Below are positions 5,735-9,133 of a DNA stretch of 9,133 nucleotides, one piece after another. A model generated the notes under the pieces. That model saw nothing but the letters and a program-made list of their open reading frames with translations. It was not told the origin of the DNA and did not search any database. Origin of the DNA: Clostridia bacterium (GTDB lineage Bacteria > Bacillota > Clostridia > Christensenellales > UBA1242). Position numbers and translations under genes: made by a program. Position 1 is the stretch's first letter. Every line of letters starts with the position of its first letter. The stretch is taken from the NCBI GenBank assembly GCA_017553065.1, contig JAFZND010000013.1:1-9133 (forward strand), written 5' to 3'.

Positions 5735-6247
5735 TTGAAGGAGCTAATTATCAACGAAAACATTAAAGCACGCGAAGTTCGCCTAATTGGTGCAGATGGT
5801 GCCCAACTTGGCATTGTGTCTTTAACTGAGGCCCTTGCAAAAGCAGAAGAGGAAGATTTGGATTTGGCACTTATTTCGCCAACAGCAAATCCACCTGTAT
5901 GCAAAATTATGAACTACGGCAAATATCGTTTTGACGAAGCTAAACGCGAAAAAGAAGCTAAGAAAAAACAAAAAGTAGTAGAAGTAAAAGAAATGCGTCT
6001 ATCTATGAATATTGCCGAAAATGACATTGCTTTCAAAGCAAAAAATGTTCGTAAGTTCTTAGAACAGGGTAACAAGGTAAAAGTATCACTTCGTATGTAT
6101 GGCAGACAAATGCAAAACCCACAATTGGGAATGCCTACAATGCAAAAGTTTTACGAAATACTATCTGACATTTGCGATATGACAAGCAAGCCAGAAGTAA
6201 ATGGACGCCAGATAATTATGGTTTTGTCCCCAAAAAATGAAAAATAA
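5735..6247 (+). CDS. infC: Translation initiation factor IF-3
   Basis: IF3 binds the 30S subunit, prevents premature 50S joining and checks the start codon and initiator tRNA. The 170 residues are a normal length. The N-domain carries PVCKIMNYGKYRF (54-66), followed by the lysine-rich linker helix (67-85). The C-domain starts with VKEMRLS and contains the RNA-binding region KVKVSLRMYGRQMQNPQLG, where FRGRE is more usual than MYGRQ. The start taken is TTG at 5735, with GGAGG 10 bases upstream. A TAG lies immediately before it in frame, so no longer form exists. ATC at 5750, six bases after AAGGAG, is a shorter alternative. Either way the start is non-AUG, as usual for infC, where it lets IF3 repress its own translation. 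It is first in the operon, 29 bases before rpmI. Confidence 0.97.
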   Translation: MKELIINENIKAREVRLIGADGAQLGIVSLTEALAKAEEEDLDLALISPTANPPVCKIMNYGKYRFDEAKREKEAKKKQKVVEVKEMRLSMNIAENDIAFKAKNVRKFLEQGNKVKVSLRMYGRQMQNPQLGMPTMQKFYEILSDICDMTSKPEVNGRQIIMVLSPKNEK

Positions 6248-6276
6248 TTTGGTTATATTATAGGAGGAGATTTATT

Positions 6277-6468
6277 ATGCCAAAGCAAAAAACACACACA
6301 GGCGCAAAGAAACGTTTTAAACTTAAAAAATCAGGCGTTATTAAGCGCAATAAACAAAATCGTCGTCATATATTGACAAAGAAAAACAAAGATCGTAAGC
6401 GTGGTCTTAGAAAGGCAACTTATGTATCAAGTGCTGATTACAAAAATGTAAAAGGACTTATTCAATAA
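6277..6468 (+). CDS. rpmI: Large ribosomal subunit protein L35
   Basis: This 63-residue basic protein of the 50S subunit begins MPKQKTHTGAKKRFK, the L35 signature, and carries the conserved basic stretch NRRHILTKKNKDRKR near the middle. The length is normal for the family. A strong AGGAGGAG lies 8 bases before the ATG. It sits in the conserved infC-rpmI-rplT order and is expected to be controlled with infC through the leader attenuator. Confidence 0.98.
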   Translation: MPKQKTHTGAKKRFKLKKSGVIKRNKQNRRHILTKKNKDRKRGLRKATYVSSADYKNVKGLIQ

Positions 6469-6489
6469 TTAAGCGGGAGGTAAACGGTA

Positions 6490-6846
6490 ATGAGAATTAA
6501 AAGAGGACAACAAAAAGCACAAAAACGTAAAAAATTATTAAAACAAGCTAAAGGATACCGTGGTGCATCCAGCAAATTAAAAAGAGTAGCAAACCAAGCA
6601 GTTATGAAAGCTGGCCAATATGCATTTGCAGGCCGTCGTCGTAAAAAACGCGATTTCCGTAGCTTATGGATTGCTCGTATCAATGCAGCATGCCGTAACA
6701 ATGACATTAGCTACAGCCGTTTCATGGATGGCTTAAAGAGGGCAGGTGTAACACTTAACCGTAAAGTTCTTGCAGAACTTGCAGTAAGCGACCCTGTAGC
6801 ATTTTCTAGTTTAGTAGAAACTGCAAAAAAAGCATTAAACAAATAA
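6490..6846 (+). CDS. rplT: Large ribosomal subunit protein L20
   Basis: L20 is an early-assembly 50S protein that binds 23S rRNA, and in Firmicutes and Proteobacteria it represses its own operon. The 118-residue product is of standard length. The N-terminal half is an extended lysine/arginine-rich tail with [19 protein letters not shown] (19-37). The globular C-domain contains [13 protein letters not shown] and ends [16 protein letters not shown] stands 8-9 bases before the ATG, and the gap to rpmI is 21 bases. It is the presumed effector of the leader attenuator upstream of infC. Confidence 0.98.
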   Translation: MRIKRGQQKAQKRKKLLKQAKGYRGASSKLKRVANQAVMKAGQYAFAGRRRKKRDFRSLWIARINAACRNNDISYSRFMDGLKRAGVTLNRKVLAELAVSDPVAFSSLVETAKKALNK

Positions 6847-6862
6847 TTTAAATTTATCCAAC

Positions 6863-6890
6863 AGCCACATAGTTTAGTGTGGCTTGTTTG
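6863..6890 (+). terminator. Weak or partial terminator after rplT
   Basis: AGCCACA (6863-6869) and TGTGGCT (6878-6884) form a 7-bp stem with an 8-base loop. The following tract TGTTTG is interrupted by G, so termination is probably incomplete. It could set a lower expression of the methyltransferase and yebC genes relative to the ribosomal proteins. No other promoter is evident before the next gene. Confidence 0.55.
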
Positions 6891-6901
6891 TGTATTTACA
6901 T

Positions 6902-7657
6902 ATGGTAACAATCACTAGCAAAGCAAATCCAATAGTACATCATGCTATCGAAATAAAAGAGAAAAAGCGTATTAAAGAATGTGGTGAGTGCTTGGTTGAA
7001 AGTGAAAAAATTGTTGCAGAACTAAAAGAAAAGGGCAAGCTATCTACAATTATTGTAGAAGAATCAAAAAAAGAAAAATATGCCTATATTACAGAGCAAT
7101 TTGATGGTACTGTAGCTTATGTATCTAGCAAGATAAGTGAGTACATTGCCGATTCAGTAACTTCTAGTGGAATTTTTGGCTTTGCCAAAGTTGCACTAGT
7201 AAACACAGATATTGTTTCTGGTAATGCGGTAGTTCTAGATAATTTACAAGACCCAGCAAACTTTGGCGCAATAGTGCGTTCAGCACTTGCATTTGGTTTC
7301 ACAGATATTTTCTTAATCGATAGTGTTTTTCCATACACTTTTAAATCGATTAGGGCATCAATGGGGTATGTGTTTGATGTTAGAATACATGATGTTGATT
7401 ATGCAGGATTAAAGCAACTTATGGATGAAAATGATTTAACTCTTGTAGTTGCAGATATGTCTGGTGTGCCAGTAAGTGAATATAAATTGCCTGGCAAAGT
7501 AGCGTTAGTTATTGGCAACGAGGGCAATGGTATTAGTGATACAATTAAAAAGATGAAATTAGACACCATTAGCATACCAATGCAAAATGGCGTAGAAAGT
7601 TTAAATGCAAGCGTAAGTGCATCAATTCTTATGCATTATATTTCAAATAAGGAGTAA
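6902..7657 (+). CDS. SpoU/TrmH-family RNA methyltransferase (2'-O-ribose type)
   Basis: The 251-residue SPOUT-fold enzyme is expected to transfer a methyl group from S-adenosylmethionine to a ribose 2'-OH in rRNA or tRNA. The exact target cannot be told from sequence. An N-terminal substrate-binding domain (about 1-95) begins ITSKANP, as in the RlmB/YsgA-like group. The three SpoU motifs follow: NLQDPANFGAIVRSA (motif 1, about 114-128, with the conserved N and R), LVIGNEGNGIS (202-212) and IPMQNGVESLNASVSAS (225-241). The knot-forming C-terminus is complete. I chose ATG 6902 because homologues start at the ITSK stretch. TTG 6884 and GTG 6890 are in frame upstream but fall in the hairpin region. 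None of these starts has a clear Shine-Dalgarno sequence. A methyltransferase after rplT is a common clostridial arrangement. Confidence 0.93.
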   Translation: MVTITSKANPIVHHAIEIKEKKRIKECGECLVESEKIVAELKEKGKLSTIIVEESKKEKYAYITEQFDGTVAYVSSKISEYIADSVTSSGIFGFAKVALVNTDIVSGNAVVLDNLQDPANFGAIVRSALAFGFTDIFLIDSVFPYTFKSIRASMGYVFDVRIHDVDYAGLKQLMDENDLTLVVADMSGVPVSEYKLPGKVALVIGNEGNGISDTIKKMKLDTISIPMQNGVESLNASVSASILMHYISNKE

Positions 7658-7661
7658 AAAT

Positions 7662-8393
7662 ATGAGTGGTCATAATAAGTGGAGCAAAATTAAAAATGTA
7701 AAAGCAAAAAATGAAGCACAAAATGCTAAAATTTACACCAAAATTGGCCGTGAAATAGCGGTTGCAGTAAAAACAGGTGGTGCAGATCCACAAAGCAATA
7801 GTAAGCTAAAAAATATTATTGCTAAAGCAAAATCATTCAATATGCCAAACGATAATATCACTCGTGCAATCAAAAAGGCAAATGGTGAACTTGGTGCTGT
7901 AAACTATGAAAGCCAAATATACGAAGGCTATGGCACATCAGGAAGTGCAGTTATTGTATATACACTTACTGACAACAAGAATCGCACGGCAAGTGATGTT
8001 CGTCACCTATTCGATAAATTTGGTGGCTCTCTTGGTGCTCCTGGCAGTGTGTCTTATATGTTTAACAAAAAAGGTGTTATTATTATCGAAAAGGGTAATG
8101 GTATTAGTGATGATGATATGATGATGCACGCACTAGAAGCAGGTGCTGATGATGTTGAAATTGATGATTTAGCATTTACAGTATACACAAGTCCTGAAGC
8201 ATTTGATGGCGTTCGTGATTATTTTGATACAAATGGCATTGCGTATGTAAGTGCATCAGTTGATATGGTTCCAACAAATTACATCACACTTCCTGACGAT
8301 AAAATTGGTACTTTCTCAAAAATGATGGAACTTCTTAATGACAATGATGATGTTCAAGATATTTATCATAATGTAGAAAATTACGAAGAATAA
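7662..8393 (+). CDS. yebC: YebC/PmpR (TACO1) family protein
   Basis: This 243-residue DUF28 protein belongs to a family first called a transcriptional regulator and more recently tied to relief of ribosome stalling, for example at proline stretches. It opens with GHNKWSKIK (3-11) and KIYTKIGREI, then shows MPNDNITRAIKKA (61-73), YEGYGTSGSAVIV (87-99), the family core DNKNRTASDVRH and FGGSLGAPGSVSYMF (120-134). The acidic C-terminal half is typical. Length is close to Escherichia coli YebC. The start is ATG 7662, with AAGGAG overlapping the stop of the methyltransferase gene, so the two are translationally close. An in-frame upstream ATG at 7617 lies inside the previous gene and lacks homology. 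yebC stands before ruvC, a widely conserved order, but here a terminator and a new promoter intervene. Confidence 0.96.
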   Translation: MSGHNKWSKIKNVKAKNEAQNAKIYTKIGREIAVAVKTGGADPQSNSKLKNIIAKAKSFNMPNDNITRAIKKANGELGAVNYESQIYEGYGTSGSAVIVYTLTDNKNRTASDVRHLFDKFGGSLGAPGSVSYMFNKKGVIIIEKGNGISDDDMMMHALEAGADDVEIDDLAFTVYTSPEAFDGVRDYFDTNGIAYVSASVDMVPTNYITLPDDKIGTFSKMMELLNDNDDVQDIYHNVENYEE

Positions 8394-8394
8394 T

Positions 8395-8426
8395 AAAAAA
8401 GGGCACATTTGATATGTGTCTTTTTT
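8395..8426 (+). terminator. yebC terminator
   Basis: AAAAAAG-GGCACAT and ATGTGTCTTTTTT pair with one bulged G around a TTGAT loop and end in six T residues. It starts one base after the yebC stop. It should end the infC-to-yebC transcript and separate it from ruvC. Confidence 0.85.
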
Positions 8427-8458
8427 ATATTTTTCTAAAAATATTTATATCGTTTTAT

Positions 8459-8489
8459 AATACTAGAGTTACATAGTAACTCTAGTATT
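8459..8489. repeat. Perfect 14-bp inverted repeat with 3-base loop
   Basis: AATACTAGAGTTAC and GTAACTCTAGTATT are exact reverse complements around ATA. The right side is followed by TGTTTGTG, not a clean U-run, and the left side gives no U-run on the minus strand. A second, back-up terminator for yebC is the most ordinary reading. A protein-binding dyad is the alternative. No second copy occurs in this window. Confidence 0.9.
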
Positions 8490-8575
8490 GTTTGTGTACT
8501 ATTCAAATTATTAAAATTTCCCTTTATTTAGACACATTTTACTTGTTTGCACAATATTGAACAATTTTTAGTTAT

Positions 8576-8589
8576 CGTACAAATGTTTT
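8576..8589. promoter_or_regulatory. Possible LexA (SOS) box upstream of ruvC
   Basis: CGTACAAATGTTTT matches the Gram-positive LexA consensus CGAACRNRYGTTYC at all but two constrained positions: T for A at the third base and T for C at the last. It ends 10 bases before the -35 box of the ruvC promoter. SOS control of ruv genes is known in some bacteria, including clostridia. The call is made by eye and the left half-site is imperfect. Confidence 0.4.
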
Positions 8590-8599
8590 ATAATTTTGT

Positions 8600-8629
8600 T
8601 TGACATTTACACCTTATTATATATATAAT
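8600..8629 (+). promoter_or_regulatory. Promoter of ruvC
   Basis: A perfect TTGACA (8600-8605) and a perfect TATAAT (8624-8629) are separated by 18 bases. The predicted start near 8636 leaves a leader of about 25 bases before ruvC. Such a strong promoter on a repair gene makes repressor control plausible. Confidence 0.88.
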
Positions 8630-8660
8630 AAACATGTAGTATATTGAATATAGGTGGACT

Positions 8661-9133
8661 ATGATTATTTTAGGTATTGACCCTGGCTATGCAATAGTTG
8701 GTTTTGGGGTAATTGAAAAGTCAAATTATGGCACTCGTGTACTAGATTATGGCGTGATTGAAACGCACAAATCAGAAAAGATGAGTGATAGGTTGGTTAA
8801 AATTTACAATGGTGTAAATGCACTTATCGACAAATACAAACCACAAGAATTTGCTATGGAAGAATTATTTTTCCAAAATAACCAAAAAACTGCCATCAAT
8901 GTTGCTATGGCGCGTGGTGTAATACTACTAGCAGCAACTCAAAAACTTGGTAGCGACAAATTGTATGAATATGGTCCACTACAAATAAAACAAGCGCTTA
9001 CTGGTAATGGCAGAGCAGAAAAAAAACAAGTGCAATATATGGTTACTGCAATTTTAAATTTAAAATCAATTCCTAAGCCAGATGATGCGGCAGATGCATT
9101 GGCGGCAGCACTCACACATGCACAAACAAACAC
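8661..9133 (+). CDS. ruvC: Crossover junction endodeoxyribonuclease RuvC, 3' end cut off
   Basis: RuvC is the dimeric, magnesium-dependent resolvase that cuts Holliday junctions together with the RuvAB branch-migration motor. The 157 visible codons begin MIILGIDPGYAIVGFG, the family N-terminus, with catalytic D7. The second acidic residue is E67 in AMEELFF, and the final pair is D142 and D145 in PDDAADALAAALTH, so all four active-site acids are present. The central NGRAEKKQVQYMV matches the DNA-contact region of the family. AGGTGG lies 3 bases before the ATG. The frame is open at the window end. Only a few residues should be missing, since the family is about 160-175 residues long. ruvA and ruvB would be expected to follow. 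Confidence 0.97.
   Translation, partial: MIILGIDPGYAIVGFGVIEKSNYGTRVLDYGVIETHKSEKMSDRLVKIYNGVNALIDKYKPQEFAMEELFFQNNQKTAINVAMARGVILLAATQKLGSDKLYEYGPLQIKQALTGNGRAEKKQVQYMVTAILNLKSIPKPDDAADALAAALTHAQTN

Noticed and set aside
5608..5904. A 98-codon minus-strand frame over the infC leader
   Set aside because: It covers the L20 attenuator and the start of infC, both strongly supported, and has no recognisable domain.
6884..6901. Upstream TTG/GTG starts for the methyltransferase
   Set aside because: They fall in or beside the terminator hairpin, lack a ribosome binding site, and add residues absent from the family start.
7617..7661. Earlier ATG start for yebC
   Set aside because: It lies inside the preceding gene, adds 15 residues without homology, and AAGGAG fits the ATG at 7662.
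8939..9133. Minus-strand open frame at the right edge
   Set aside because: It is antisense to the conserved RuvC active-site region and is rich in Ala/Ser/Cys as expected from the complement of that gene.
1..9133. CRISPR array, insertion sequence, prophage or defence system
   Set aside because: No spaced direct repeats, transposase, integrase or toxin/nuclease genes other than ruvC are visible. All long frames are housekeeping genes or the two small uncertain ones described.

Overview
The window is low-GC, gene-dense bacterial chromosome, most likely from the Firmicutes (Bacillota), probably the Clostridia. The evidence is a tRNA-Thr-type T-box leader before thrS, an L20-type attenuation leader before infC-rpmI-rplT, a YtxC-like gene next to thrS, chromosomally encoded CCA ends on the tRNAs, strong AGGAGG-type ribosome binding sites and many U-tailed hairpin terminators. 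The YtxC-like protein hints at a spore former, but a single divergent homologue does not prove it.

Left end (1-734), minus strand. A tRNA cluster is read right to left as Val(UAC), Gly(GCC), Cys(GCA) and Leu(UAA), the last cut by the window edge. It has a near-consensus promoter with A-tracts upstream of the -35 box. Behind it lies a separate minus-strand gene of 57 codons for a very lysine/threonine-rich protein. That gene has an excellent ribosome binding site and its own terminator, and I could not assign it to a family.

Middle (894-5494), plus strand. argS (arginyl-tRNA synthetase) ends in a terminator. It is followed by a divergent YtxC-like gene, a T-box riboswitch, and a threonyl-tRNA synthetase that lacks the usual N-terminal TGS domain but keeps its editing and catalytic zinc ligands.

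Right (5499-8426), plus strand. A strong promoter and an L20-autoregulation leader drive infC-rpmI-rplT (IF3, L35, L20). A SpoU/TrmH RNA methyltransferase gene and a yebC gene follow closely. The infC start is a non-AUG codon, as is usual for this self-regulated gene.

Right edge (8427-9133). A regulatory intergenic region holds a 14-bp inverted repeat, a second imperfect dyad, a LexA-like box and a consensus promoter. It leads into ruvC (Holliday-junction resolvase), cut by the window end.

Taken together the region is translation machinery (tRNAs, two synthetases, IF3, two ribosomal proteins, an RNA methyltransferase, YebC) joined to the start of a DNA-repair operon. I see no mobile element, CRISPR array, prophage or defence system. 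The least explained items are the 57-residue basic protein with an internal repeat, the TGS-less ThrRS, and the dyads between yebC and ruvC.
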